Positions 35,363-47,700 of a stretch of DNA of 64,000 nt are shown here, piece by piece (position 1 is the stretch's first letter; each line of letters opens with the position of its first letter). A model generated the notes under the pieces. That model worked only from the letters and a program-made list of their open reading frames with translations. It was not told the origin of the DNA and did not search any database. The position numbers were made by a program, and so were the translations under genes. The DNA is from Amoebophrya sp. A120 (lineage: Eukaryota; Sar; Dinophyceae; Syndiniales; Amoebophryaceae), in NCBI GenBank assembly GCA_905178155.1, contig CAJINV010000012.1, positions 1,306,492-1,370,491 of the forward strand, read 5' to 3'.

Positions 35363-38300
35363 TCACACCGCCGCCCGTCGCATCGCGTCCCGCATTCGCT
35401 GCCCCAGTGTCTCCTTCTCCTCTTTGGTCAGTGCGAACGCGGCCCACCGCAGGTATTCCCCAATCTCCCGTTTGTAGCGAAGCTCGAACAAGGATGGAGA
35501 ACAAGCCTTCCCACTGCTAGGAATGGGAAGAACAAGTTCTCTCCCGGTGCATACGTTGAACACCTCCTTCGCTGCAGAGAGGTGCTTCGTTGCCGCTTCC
35601 GATAAAAACCGTAATAGTTCCTCGGGCTGAAGAGAGGAGCAGCTATCTTGGTTTTCATTTTGTTCCGCAGTCGCGACCTCCACCTTTCGCTTCTTCGTTC
35701 CGTGAGTGGAATTATTCTCTGCCGCTTGCTCTTGCGCGACAGCACGAGGGACCACCTCCTCCGCAGTGGTACCATTTTTATTCACGACTGCCCCCCCACC
35801 CCGTTCCCCCTGCAACTGCTCCGCCAACAGGCAGAAGAGGCACAGGAGGTGGTAAACGACAAGAGATTCGTCGTACTTGGAAACCTTTTGCTCCAGCCAG
35901 GGGATACACTCTTTCTCGAACACGTCCACTCGAGCCTGCTGGAACATGCCGAGCTGGATCAGCTGAATAGCCTTCGTGGACAACAACTCTTGGCGGTCCT
36001 TGTCAAGGAGCAGAGTTTTATTCTTATTTTCCTCTTTGTTCATCTTCAAACTTTTATTCGCCTGCTCCACTTTTCCTTTAGCTCTTCCCCCGCCGGCGCA
36101 CTCGGCGTCGTCTACTAACCCGGAGGTTGTCGATCCGAGTAATTCATCCAAAAACGCGATCGCATCCTTTGGCGGGAGGAGATTCAGTTCCGCCTGCAGC
36201 TGGGCGTCGACTTGGGCGTAGAGCTGCTGCTTCTTTTCCAATATGCATCGCAAATACGTCTGGGCCGGGAAACTTGTAATGCTGAGCTGGAAATAGTGAG
36301 TGCCCTGTAATGCACAGCCAAGCATGAGAAGTATTTTCGTGCCTACATGTTCCGGCTTCCGCATGACAAACTGCGTTTCTGCACGACAAGAACATGGGTC
36401 TCTTCTTAGACACGCATCACAAACTCTTCAGTCATGCCAAACAAGCATGGCAAAGTCTGCACCCTTCCAGACCCAGACATCTTTGCATTTGGTATCCACC
36501 TCTTGTTCACTTGTCCGTGTGTTCTTTATTTCCATCTGTGCAGCTCCTTCCGCCACGCACTTTTCGCACTGGCAGACGAAGTCCCGGTTCAAAATCCCGG
36601 CGCGAAACCCCTTGTCCATGGCCAGATCTTCGTGCCCAATGTAGGAGATCTGCAGCTCGGCCCCCTTGGCAACGTCCTGGGTCGCCACGAAGAAGCACAG
36701 GTCGCCGATGGAAAACCGGGACACTATCAAATGCAAAAATGTCTGGGTCCTCTGGAAGGTTGGAGCTTGTGATGCTAACTCTGGACTCCAAAAAAATCTG
36801 TATTGCATGATCAGCAAGAGGAGTGTCTAGTTTCTGCTACGCGGGGCGGGCATTTGTCACGCGGATTAGGCATCAGGAAGGGTTCTAAAAATCTGCGATG
36901 CTAGGTCATGCATTACAGACATTCTGAGTCATGCAAAATCTGCATGGCAAACCCGGCAACATTCCAGACCCAGACATTTTTGCATTTGATAGACACGTTC
37001 GGACTGCAACTGTGGTTGAACATGCTGGCCAGCAGGTAGAGCCCCGTGCCCTGGAACTTTTGGTAATTCAGCGGGTAGGAAAACTGTTCGTTGTTCGTGT
37101 AGAACCCGAGCGCGTTCAGCCGCGTCTTCGCACGGAGCAGCAGCCGGTCCGTCCTCGTGCCGTACTTGGGCTCGAGCAACTCCGCGATCTCCTGCTGCAG
37201 TTCCAGCTTCTGCAGCGCGCTATCCACGGATTCTTCTTCCTCCTCCTCTTCCTCTTCTTCTGACTCGCTCTGACTGTCGCTGTCGTCGGGCTGACTGTCA
37301 TCTGCTCCATCCTCATTCCGCTTGATTCCGCCCCCTCGCTGATGCGCCGGTTTTTTCTCTGTCGCTTGTTTCCTCTGCTGCTGGGATTCCCCTGCTGTAT
37401 TGCGAGTAGTTCTACCGCAAGTTGTACCAGTTTTCGCACTTCTTTCCGAACAGGTGGACGGTGTTGGGGCGGCCGCGTCTTCTTGCTGGCTTTTGTTACC
37501 CATCTCCCCTGGTGAGTCGTTTTTCTTCTCGCTTCGTAACGTACTCTCGATTTCTGCCTTGGACATTAGGAGGCTGGACAACTTGTGCATCCCGGGAAGA
37601 TCATCATTTTCGCTAGTTGCACCACTACCGACGAGCGCGCTTTCATCCTTTTTTTCTTCCAATTCCGCGACCATTTCCTTGCTCAACTCGCCCACTTCCG
37701 TCGGATGCAGGAACTCAATCAGCTCGTCCGGTAAAAAACAGGTCGTGGATTCTGCATCCTCTTCCGACGCTGCATCAGACGTAGCGGTTGTAGCCTGGTT
37801 TTTTGTCGACGTGGTGGTCCTGTTTAACATTTGTTTTTGTTCTTCTCCCCCCTCTTCCTCCTCCCGAAAATCCGGGTCCAACACCACCATCTGACAGGCC
37901 AACGCCTCGGTGTCCACCCCGTTGTCGCCCGCCAGGTCTTCCCATTCCGGGTACGTTCGCTCTAATTCCACGTCTAGGATGCCCAAATACGGCTTCTCGG
38001 CCAGAATCAGCGTGCCGGCCGGTAAAGCCTCCCGGGCGACAAAGCCGCGGCCCTTGGTTGCGTGGGTTTGGACGCGAATCCGCGGATCTCTGGCGAACTG
38101 GATCGGTAGTTCCGTCCCGCCGAGGACCTGTCTGCTCAACAGCACGCTGGAAGCTTGCTTCACCTGCGTGTGTCTTTCCGTTTCTGCTTTGTCCCCCTCG
38201 GCCAAACCCGATTCCCGAAGCACCTCCGCCGCGGAAATAATTTCCTTGTTCAGTTTAGACGAAGCGGGGACTTGTTCCGCTTTCTGTCTCATCTTCAAGT

Positions 38301-38634
38301 GGATTTTCTCGGTCAGTAGTTTCCAGGTCAGTTTCGAGCCGAGCAGCTTATCCTTTTCGAGCCAGTCGTCTATCACACAGAAAAAAGCAGGCAGGTCACA
38401 TTTGTATATGCAGAAATAAATACACAAAAAAATAATGAAAGTCTGTATTGCATATCCCAAACAGCATGCTATGGGGCCGCCCAAGACAAGTTCTTCTGTG
38501 TATTTATTCTTGCATTACAAACTTGACCTGCCTGTCTTTTTCTGTGGGATATCGTCCAAGTCCTGAAAGCAGCCCCGGACATCCAGCACATCCGCCAGCT
38601 GGCTGGACTCGATTCCGCAGACAGTGTCCGCCAT
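35363..38634 (-). CDS. SET-domain protein, SMYD-like lysine methyltransferase
   Basis: Probably transfers methyl groups from S-adenosylmethionine to lysine. Exons are 38634-38552, 38370-36992, 36724-36495 and 36241-35363, roughly 850 residues. SET hallmarks are KGRGFVAREALPAGTLILAE (start of the fold), LASMFNHSCSPNV (the NHSC motif that binds cofactor) and GAELQISYI, followed by FVCQCEKC, a cysteine-containing post-SET region. As in SMYD proteins the SET domain is split, here by a long acidic low-complexity insert. I see no clear MYND zinc finger. The C-terminal third is helical (QLIQLGMFQQARVDVFEKE), compatible with the TPR-like SMYD tail. Three introners restore frame, one exactly inside the NHSCSPNVS motif. 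Confidence 0.8.
36242..36494. mobile_element. Introner family I, 253 bp
   Basis: Flanks are TCCAA and TCCAC, one mismatch; the right end reads GTA. Excision joins EQEV|EKKQ in the SET-domain gene. Confidence 0.89.
36725..36991. mobile_element. Introner family I, 267 bp
   Basis: The target repeat GACAC is perfect. Excision joins PNVS|RFSI directly after the catalytic NHSC motif. Confidence 0.93.
38371..38551. mobile_element. Introner family V, 181 bp
   Basis: The target repeat TCGTC is perfect. Excision joins FQDL|DDWL. Confidence 0.93.
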
Positions 38635-39524
38635 GCTTGTTCTTGTTTTCTAGCTTGGTGTGGTACTACTTTACACGACAGTTTTGCCTTGTCTTATCGG
38701 AGGTACTTACCAGAAACGGTAGATGTTGATACTACAAGAACTGGCGTAGTATTTTTATAAGGGGTAAATTTCACGGAAAATGAAAGTCGCCTTGTTGTTT
38801 CTTTTGCTGGGTTTTCCTCTTTCCCGGAGTGCAAGTAAGTACTTCTTCCTGAGATCGTTGTGTGCAAAATTTTTGTTGAAGACCACTTGGCACCAGCAAC
38901 AGGGCTAGAGATCGTCCGTGCCAAGCCACATCAAAAACGACTTGAGGTTTATTTCCCAGGTGCAGAAGATCACTCCATTGTGTGGAATTGGATTCTGCTT
39001 GAGCGCCAAATTTTTCGACGTTGTCATCCAAATAAATTGTATCGATCGATGAAAGTAAGTAGATGTAGATCCAGCACGACAAAATGCTACACCAAAAGTA
39101 GTCGCCATAGCAGACCGCGCATTTCTTTGTGTTCCTGATCGCACTTCCCCCTCGCGCTCCAACGAGGATTATTCGGTTATCATATCAAACAAGCTTGAGT
39201 GGTGAACCAACTCCGCTTCATCACATTTGCTTTCACTTCAAAATGATGAAAATTTTGGTGATCATACGGCAACTTATTCATCCTAGAAACAAGATCTTTG
39301 TTGAAAAGCGCCAGAGATTACTAGCCGCCACCGCCGGCCTATGATGTTCCTGACGGTAAAAACCGCAGCCTACAGGATGTCAGAGAGACCACGCACTGTG
39401 ACGTCTAGCACGATTCATGGATGACGTCTAGTAGCATTGAACATCATACAACGAATTCTAATGCTGATTCTAAACAAAGCACTCTACGACGAGGATTTGT
39501 TGCGATGTTGTTGAAACGGGATCC
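38635..39524. other. Intergenic, about 0.9 kb
   Basis: Several frames of about 100 codons overlap on both strands and none is convincing. No introner is present. Confidence 0.45.
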
Positions 39525-42500
39525 TCATGCGGCGAAGAATTTACTATCGCCATCCCACCTCTCAGCGACCTTGTCTTTTGTTCTCTGCTCCAAATCACAT
39601 CGTTCCTGCAGGAGTTCCCTGATCAGTTCCCTGATCACTACTTCCGGCTGTTCAAATACGCGTCGCAAATTCAACCAGTCTCTGCAACTCGGTTTACTCT
39701 TCCTGGACATCAATTCCTCTTGCCCCGCTGCCCTTTTTTCTTCTACTCCATGCAGCCGGCAATATGCCTCCGCAAGTTCTTGGGCCTTGCCGTAGGCGAA
39801 GAGCGGCGCGAGCTTCGGATTTCTGCGAATGAGAAGAACTTCTTCGAGCAGCGCCTGGACGGAGTGTACGCCGCGAAATAAATTTCGGTACTTTGTCTCT
39901 GCGCTGCCTGGTGGTGCGAGGAAATAAAACCTACTACTTTGCAGAGCGTGTAGAAACCGCATCCTCCGGCACCGCAGTAGCGTTTTGTTCTCGACGCGAG
40001 GACTCGCTTTTGGTGTTGGGATTGACAAAGGTGTCGTACTGCTTCTACACGACGATGATGATGAGTAGACTCCTTTTTCCCATGCGACGCCGACGTGTTG
40101 ACAAGGCGAGGATAAAGAGCTAAGCCAGCTAGAAAAATCTCGAAACACGGACCAGACCCCTCCGCTGCTCTGCGGTATGCGAGAAAACAGAGAGAATTTC
40201 GCTTTCCTCCTCGTCCTCCTCCAGAACCAGATGTTGAATCTCCTAGAAAAGAATCCCTGTCCCTTGTCTACTTTCCGTCGGCGGTAAACTGTCTCCTCCC
40301 CCCACACAACCGGATTCAACATTTTCCGCCGGAAGACAGCTACTATTCCCTGCTCACAGGAGCGACCTCTTATCCGCCGGAAGAGACGCTGGGCGTCGAA
40401 ACGAGCATCACTTCTCCCAAGAAGAGGCAACGCTTTCTCCCTTGTCGCGTCCTCTCGAAGCCGTCGCGGCCGTTTTCGCCGCGCAAACAGAATGTCCGCG
40501 GCTAGCTTGTGAAGCAGCTCAAACCTGGCCAGCTGTCTCCTCGTTTGCCGAAGGCGTTGCTTCGTCGGATCGAGGTCGTGTTGTTCCCACTCCAGCAGCC
40601 ACGCGTCTGGCCATAGAAGTGTCGCCGGAGAAGATGAACAAGGCCGCAAGCTTCCTGCAACCGAAGTTCGTTCTTGGTCTTGCGGCTCTAGTACTCCTTC
40701 CTGTTGGCGCAGTCGCGTTGTAGCTCGTTTTGTATTATACAAAAACTCGGCTACGTGCGACGGAAATTCCTCCACGACGGCCGACGACGAAAATGTTGTG
40801 TTAGAAGTTTTCATCCCTCGACCTGTATCGTGAGGGAAAATATCCCCTCCCAGACCTTGCGTTAGTAAATTTGCAATGCTGATTTGTCGCCACAGATCCT
40901 CTCTGTCTTGCAAGAGGGCAACTTCATAGGCTCCCCCGCATTATGCAAGCGGTTTGTGATGCTGTTGGTCCTACAGTGTGGACGTTTGCCATGCTGGGCG
41001 CCTGTAACAAAACCGCTCTGCTCGGGCTTCGTATATAATGCCTGCAGTGCTCTACTGCAAGACACAGCTGATTTGTGGCCACAAATCAGCATCACAAGTT
41101 TTCTTTTCGATATGCGGAGCGGGGATTTTTCCTTACGATAACCTCTAGTCGGCGCTTTGATGGCCATCGCCAACTCCTCTCCCTCCCGCTTATCAAATGT
41201 AAAAGTGTCTGGGTCTGGAAGAGTCATGCTGTTTTTGCATGACACAGAAGGTCTGGCATGGAAGCGCTAGCATCACAGGTTTCGAGAAGCTTCCGCAATG
41301 CCGAATCCGCATTACAAATCCCCCATTTTGGTGACAGAAAGTGGGCAGCTTTTGCTACCTATGCATGAGAGATTTTTCTGTGTTCTGAAATGCGCATCAC
41401 AAGTTTGTCTTCTTCCAGACCCAAACATTTTTGCATTTGATACCGCTTTCCACTGGACAACAGCATGTGCAAGGCGTGTCCTAGCTCGTGCGCAACAGAG
41501 GACACGTGCACCGGCGGAAACAGATTTCGGACCACCGCGACGGGAACCCCATTCATCTTATGAAAGCCTCAGGTTGGAAATCCCCAAAGTGAAAATAATT
41601 TGTAATGCAAAAAAACGACTCCACTTGAAGCACGATTTGTTCTAGTCGGCGCATGACAAATTTCCCGGGCACTCAAAGCGTGTCTGTCATGCTAGTTAGG
41701 CAAAGGGGTGCCCTTCTCTCGTGTTAATCACCAGCCCAATTCTGAACCCGTAGAAGCACAATGGTCGGCCTCCATTGCGTTTTCTGCAATACAGTCTTTT
41801 CGGTGTCGCAATTCATGCATCACATATTATTTCCACTTTGAGAATTTCCATTCTGAGGCGCTCATACATCTCCGCGCGATCCTTCAGGAACACGGTGCAA
41901 GGGAGCTGCTGCACGACTAGGGGGTTGGAAAAGCGACCATACAGCTTCTGCCCTTCTCCCAGTCTCCTTTGTCCCGAACTGGTGCCACTACTAGTTTCAT
42001 CGCCTTTCCTCAAGTCAAAAATGATCCGGGCTCGTGTCGCAACAGTCGCGGCTTCGTCTTCGTTAGCCGGGGACTGCATTTCTGCGTCTTCTAGACATCG
42101 AAACAAGACTTCGTAACAAGCGAAAAGATCATTTCTCGGCGTGGAGCAGGCCCTATCTGATGTTGACGGCATTGGTGTAATATCCTGCCGAAGTAGTTGC
42201 ACTCCCTCTAGCTGTTGCGAAATCGCATCGACGACATCTCGGATCGCAAGTGCAACGTCCTCCATGGTTTCCAATACCATTCCAGGACGTCGAGTAAAAA
42301 TACTTTCAGCACTTCGTCGTGGCGAACCGAAGATGAGATGTTTAAGGCCCGACAGGAGCAGGCTGAATCTGTCACTCTGCCGGCTCCCTGCGTCTAGAGG
42401 CGGCTCACGCTGCTTGTGCCCTTGCGTGCTGTGGCCTCGAATCCGCCTATCAGCAGTTCGGTTCCACGCACCCCGAGATGAGGTTTTCTGGCGATCCGTC

Positions 42501-42667
42501 GTCGCAATAATCTTTTCCATTTCACTTCCCAACCCACCAACCGCTCTTTCCCGCTCGTATTCGGCGAAGTTTCTGCAATGCCTCGCCCGCGCGGTTCGGT
42601 GGCAGGTGGCCAAATAACGGTAGAGATGAAGCCAAGAGGGAGTCGTGACACCTTGCGCTGTCGCCAT
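39525..42667 (-). CDS. M3-type zinc metallopeptidase, intermediate-peptidase-like
   Basis: Exons are 42667-41867, 41558-41443, 41190-41141 and 40825-39525. The catalytic motif SSVAHELGHALHMLL (zinc-binding HExxH) is preceded by ARIIFDLRKGD and followed by VVEEFPSHVAEFL and ARFELLHKLAADILFA, in the same order as in M3 peptidases such as mitochondrial intermediate peptidase and thimet oligopeptidase. These clip short N-terminal segments or peptides. The second zinc-ligand glutamate may be in VEEFPSH. The part before HELGH (about 300 residues) is shorter than usual, and the last 250 residues lack the tyrosine-rich M3 ending I would expect, so the gene model may miss introns or exons there. Three introners restore frame, two just beside the active site. 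Confidence 0.65.
40826..41140. mobile_element. Introner family II, 315 bp, GT-AG compatible
   Basis: Flanks are ACCTG and ACCTC, so on the coding strand the donor reads GAG/GT and the acceptor CAG/GT. The left inverted repeat has decayed internally. Excision joins PTRG|RGMK. Confidence 0.88.
41191..41442. mobile_element. Introner family I, 252 bp
   Basis: The target repeat CCGCT is perfect. Excision joins SGKR|EGEE in the metallopeptidase; a 50-bp exon lies between it and the next element. Confidence 0.93.
41559..41866. mobile_element. Introner family IX, 308 bp
   Basis: Single copy here, with a long inverted repeat of about 50 bp starting TATGAAAGCCTCAGGTTGGA against TATGAGCGCCTCAGAATGGA. 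The target repeat CATCT is perfect. Excision joins DRAEM|NGVP upstream of the HELGH motif. Confidence 0.92.
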
Positions 42668-43789
42668 GTCAACAGAGATTCTTGCGCCATTGCCAGCAGG
42701 AAAGGATTTCTTCCTTGTTTGTTCCGACGAGGTGGGAGGACGTCAATGCTGGGGAGACACGAGCTTGCCGAAATGGAAACTCAAATTCTATTTCTTCTAT
42801 GGAGAATATAAGGCAAAGATCTACTTCACCTTCTCGCATCGATAGAGAATACGAATACGTAGCGACAGACGTTTATTACCGGAACTCACTTCCGGCGGCA
42901 CAAGATTTGTAATGAAGACCCGCTCAGTCTTTACACGAACCAGAGGGGCATAACGACGATCCGTGAGAGATCTGATAATTCGGACGAAATGCACTCTCAA
43001 GAACGCGTGGAGTAAGCATCAGACAACCTCCGCGAAGGAGCACCAAGATGCACTGATCTACCACTGCCTGCTTGAAGATTAAGGACAAGGTCTACTTTTT
43101 CCCTCATCCTTCTTTTTGTTTTTCCCCCGTCGATCACGCAGATTGCTACCATTACAAAGGGGCTTTTGCAAAAACGTTTCTCCATGCCGTTGTACGACTC
43201 CGGCTGCTTACGAACAAAAATCAGCGCTCTGTCGTAGTGACGGAGGATTTCGAAATTTTCTGTGTCGTTCATCACAAAGCTTGTTTTGCTGTACTATTTT
43301 GTTCGGCTGCTTTGTCACAGTGGAAAAATTATCTCTATTCTAATCTTCGAAACAGCGCGACGTACAACACAACAACATCAGCAGCTGCAACATCGTATAA
43401 CAAAAGTCAACCATCGTGTGCAAGAAATTCTGCTTTGTGCTTCTGCTTCCGCAAGAGAAATTAGTTTACTTATCACGTAGGAAAATTCCCATGCCGGTCA
43501 TTATCACAGATTTCAGGAAATAAGGGTATATTTGCTGGGCTAAGTACTAATTTGGGCTGCTAGTGGTCTGCGACGAGTGGGAAATAGTACGGCTTGAAGG
43601 CAAGACAAAGGGTCCGAAATTTGAGGGGGGTTCAAAATCCTCGCACACACAAAATCAAAATCTACAGTTCTTCCCCCGAAAAATAAATCTCACACCACGC
43701 ACTTCTTGTTTTTAAAAAATCGATAAGAACACCCAGCAATAAAGTTTCTAATACCGGGGGAGAAGAGAGGAAGCAGGGACGCACCTAAA
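42668..43789. other. Intergenic, about 1.1 kb
   Basis: Holds a 130-codon plus frame (43072-43464) rich in Cys, Phe and Tyr with no motif. I do not accept it as a gene. No introner is present. Confidence 0.4.
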
Positions 43790-44330
43790 ATGGAAAAAAA
43801 ATTGCGTCGCGCTGTTTTTCTAAATCAAAAAATCGCCACCCTACTACTCATTTCCAAACGCGCCTATTATCCTCGTGGCGGGGTTTTTTGCAGAATGAAA
43901 TCCGTGCGCGAGCAGAGTGAAAACCAGCGCTCGAGCATTTTGCCGCGCGAATTCACTGAAGACCACACCACAAAACTCGCCAGGGTATGCATTGCAAATA
44001 TGTCTGGGTCTGGAAACTTGTGATGCTAAAAGTGAATGCGAGTTCCACTGCAGTGCGAAGCCAAGCATGCCAAATTTTTGGGCTCCTGTGTGTTGCGTGT
44101 TCCGCATGGCAAACTGCGTTTTTGCATGACAGGTAAGATGACCGCTGCGTGCCCATGCATCACAGATTCTTGAGTCACGTCAGACAAGCGTGACAAATGC
44201 AGCAATCTTCCAGACCGAGACATTTTTGCATTTGATACAGAGACGAGTCAGTTTATTTTACAGCTGTAATTACCTACACACTTTGGATGAATATCCCTCC
44301 GGCGTGTTTGTGGTCAATCACGGTGCATAG
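43790..44330 (+). CDS. Possible small plus-strand protein split by an introner
   Basis: Weak call. Two exons, 43790-43985 and 44238-44330, give about 95 residues starting MEKKLRRAVFLNQKIATLLL and ending GVFVVNHGA. It would be the only plus-strand gene left of 57 kb. Support is the introner between the exons, whose removal keeps an open frame to a stop, while all minus frames on its right flank contain stops. The alternative is an introner inserted in non-coding DNA. Confidence 0.25.
43986..44237. mobile_element. Introner family I, 252 bp
   Basis: Flanks are CAGGG and CAGAG, one mismatch. It is the only element whose host gene is doubtful. Confidence 0.88.
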
Positions 44331-44721
44331 AAGAAACATCAAATGTAGAATACAACTATCGTCGCCAAGTCGTGCTAAAAACTATCATATCCTACTCCAA
44401 AATTTTTACAAAGCGAAGGCGGGGAGTGAATAGCTACTAACTTACAAGAGGTCTTGATCTTTTTCGATTCGCTTGGACATATAATTCTAGGGTTAACTGC
44501 TTAAACTGATCGAAAGAAAAACCTGGTCAGCACTGTGGGCAAGTAAACGTAGTGGCTTCACGTTTCTTTCATCTTGCACCCTGATCCTGAATTTATTTGC
44601 TGTTATTTGAGTTATAATTTGCGAGTTTTTGGTAAGAAAAACCCAATGAAATAAAAAAAGATAAACTAGGTTCAAGTTTGTTTGCACGAGCAAAGATTGT
44701 TGGTGCTGTAACTGGTTCTGC
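44331..44721. other. Intergenic, 391 bp
   Basis: AT-rich, likely the 3' flank of the MKT1-like gene. Nothing recognised. Confidence 0.4.
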
Positions 44722-47700
44722 TACTTACTTGCTTTCTGCCCTCCGTTATGAACTGCAAAAATGTCTGGGTGTGGAAGATTGCCAGGTTTGTCATGCATAT
44801 TTTGAAAGACCCATGATGTCTGTGATGCATACTCTAGCATCACAGATTTTTCGAGGGCTTTGCGATGCCTCTCTCGCATGAGAAGTGTCCTCTCCGCGAA
44901 GCACAAACTGGAGTCCTCTTGCTGGTCATGCAATACTAATTTTTCTAGAATCCAAAGACAGCGTCACAAGTTTAGACTCTTCCAGACCCAGACATATTTG
45001 CCATTCATATCCGTTCATACAGCGCGCCCTCGGAACTGCTGGCACTGCTGCTCCTTAAGCCCCCCTGCTCCGCTATCAAGAAGAAAGATCCCCCCTCCCC
45101 ATATTGACAAGGCATGTTTTCAAAGTTTGTCTTGCTGATTTGTGGCGAGAAATCGCGTCTGCCTTGCAAGAAGGCAATTCCACAGACACCCGCCGCATTC
45201 TTGTGCAGGCGGTTTATCATGCTGTTGGGCCTACAGCGCAGACGCTTTTCATGCTAAGCGCCTAGGCCAAAGCCTCTCTACTCAGGCTTGATACGGGTCT
45301 GCAGTCCTCTCCAGCAAGAAAAATCTGATTTGTGTACGCAAATCCCGCATCAGAAACTTCGCTTCGAGCATATGGGGAGGGAATATTTTTCCTTTTGATA
45401 CTCGCGCGTCGTTCCTCTTCATCGGTCTGACACCGCACGTGCAGCCGACTCGCTTGCTTTCGCAACACCCGCGTCGCTTCGGCCATGTCCGCCGCCAAGT
45501 CTTCCGCGCCGGGCAGGGATTTCGCGATCACGTCGACTGCCCGCTTCAGGAGGAACCAAAATTGCATTCCCTTCTCCAGGTCCTGCACGGGTTGCACACA
45601 GCACTGAAAGTTTTCCTCCAGTTTTCCACGGAACTCCGTTACGTCGCCCTCGTAGGTGAGAAAGAAGTTGCAGATGATCCCCAAACACGCGCGTGGGAGT
45701 ATCGCTACAGAAAGAAAGGGCTAGCACTTGTAATGCAAAAATACGCACACAGAAAGATCTGTCATGGGGAAGCCCATCGGAAGATAGATGCTGTGTGCCT
45801 TGTGTAGTCATTTTTGCATTACAAATAACATGCTAGCGCCTTTTGTCTGGGATAGGAAGCGGGAACGCCGGTAGCAACGCGGGGTACTGCAGGTGGTTAT
45901 CCGGTGCTAAAGTATCGCACTCGTATATTAAATGCAAGTCTTGCATTACAAATTTTTTTCTGAAGGTAAATCCGTATTACAAATCTTATCTCTCATGCTG
46001 AGGAAATTTGTAACGCATTTATACGAGTACGATACTTTTGCAGTTCCTAGTGGTTTTTCCGATCCTGCGTCACGCACATGAAATCTTTCGGTAGCTGGTT
46101 TGTGAACTCCAGCTGCGGCAGGAGCAGGGACGCGAGGCAGCTTTCGGACAGCTGCCGCAGGGACCGCTTCAGGATCTTTATCAGGGTGTGAAACCCCGCG
46201 AGGTCAAAATTCACGTCCGAGTTCCACATATCGTTGCGCAGTTTTGGCTATCACGTTGAAAGAACACGCTGTACCCGCGACCCAACTGTGGTCAAGGTGA
46301 GTAAAGACGAACTACTTCTAGGGTAGTACTCAGCTGCACAAGGCCGAAAACTTTCTGCGGCGCTCTGAAGATGTCTCCACAGCGAAATCGTCCTTAGTTA
46401 GCATGATGGGTCGTGCATGACAAATCCACTGTCCTTTGCTGATGAGAGCACGACAACTGCAAAAGCAAGTAGAAGGGCAAGGTGCGAACTATCAAATGCC
46501 TCTCGTGGTCGTTCTCATGCAGGATTTTCCCGCATGAGAAACTTATCGCACATATGAGGATTTGCATGACAAGCTTTATGGGGTGGGTAAGTACGTTCTT
46601 TCTCAACAGGGTAACATCGGCACCAGACTGATTACCCGGTTGATCAGGATGTGCGACTTGTAATCCGGGTGCTACTATGCATTTTCAAAAAGAAGCGCTT
46701 CTATCGCGAGCGCCGTGCAATATCAAACTTGCAGCTGCGAAGATGAATTTTTGATGTCTCATGCAAGTACACTGCCTAAAGAAAAATTTATTTCTCATGC
46801 AACACGGCTGCGGCAAGGCAGGCGCGAAGACGCAGCTTCTTCCCAAGCGTATTTTTGGTGGGTATTCAGTTTGCGACGGAAACGGTTTTTCGGGTACCGC
46901 GGGCTCCTATGGATGGCAAATATGTCTGGATCTGGAAGATTGCAACTTGTCATGCTACATTTGGATTCTACAAAAATCTGCTTTGCATGAACAGCAAAAG
47001 AGGTCCAGCTTCTGCCACGGCGAGAGGGCGTTTCTCATGGGGTATAGGCATCAGGAAGCCGTCACAAAATCTGTGATGCTAGGGCATGCATCACAGCCAT
47101 CACGAGTCATGCAAAATGTGCATGACAGACCTTGCATCCTTCCAGACCCAGACATATTTGCATTTGATAGCTCCCACGTTTCGCCAGACATAACCCCGAA
47201 CTTCATCAGCTCCAAAGCAATGAGGGCGGGCTCGATGAACCTGATAGCGTCGATGGCGCGATTTTTTGTCATGCGAAACAGAGAAGCGACGCTCCGTAGA
47301 TGTTGTCATGCAGAATTCACAACTACACAAACGTGCTACAGTCAGACAGTCATCCTGTTCAAGGCCGGTCTGCTATAGTTTTTATCATTCTCAAAAACCT
47401 CTATACTCCTTCTGTTCGATATCCTGGAGCACATTTCCCAACACTATCCTGTGCAAAAGCATCGCACTCGTACTAGTTGCAGTTATGCATGACAAATTTC
47501 CTTTGCACGCTAAAATAGCATGACAAAATCCATTTTTCATGCTGAGTATGCAATTTATACTAGTACGATGGTTTTGCAATGCATAAACACCGTCATGCCG
47601 CCGTTGGGGCTGAGGAGGTCCAAATTCTCCAAAACCATGAAGTGGCAGTAGGCGGAGAGAGTATTTTTGTCCGCTTCTGCCAGGTATCAAATGCAAAAAT

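Noticed and set aside
43072-43464. 130-codon plus-strand gene
   Set aside because: Odd Cys/Phe/His-rich composition and no motif.
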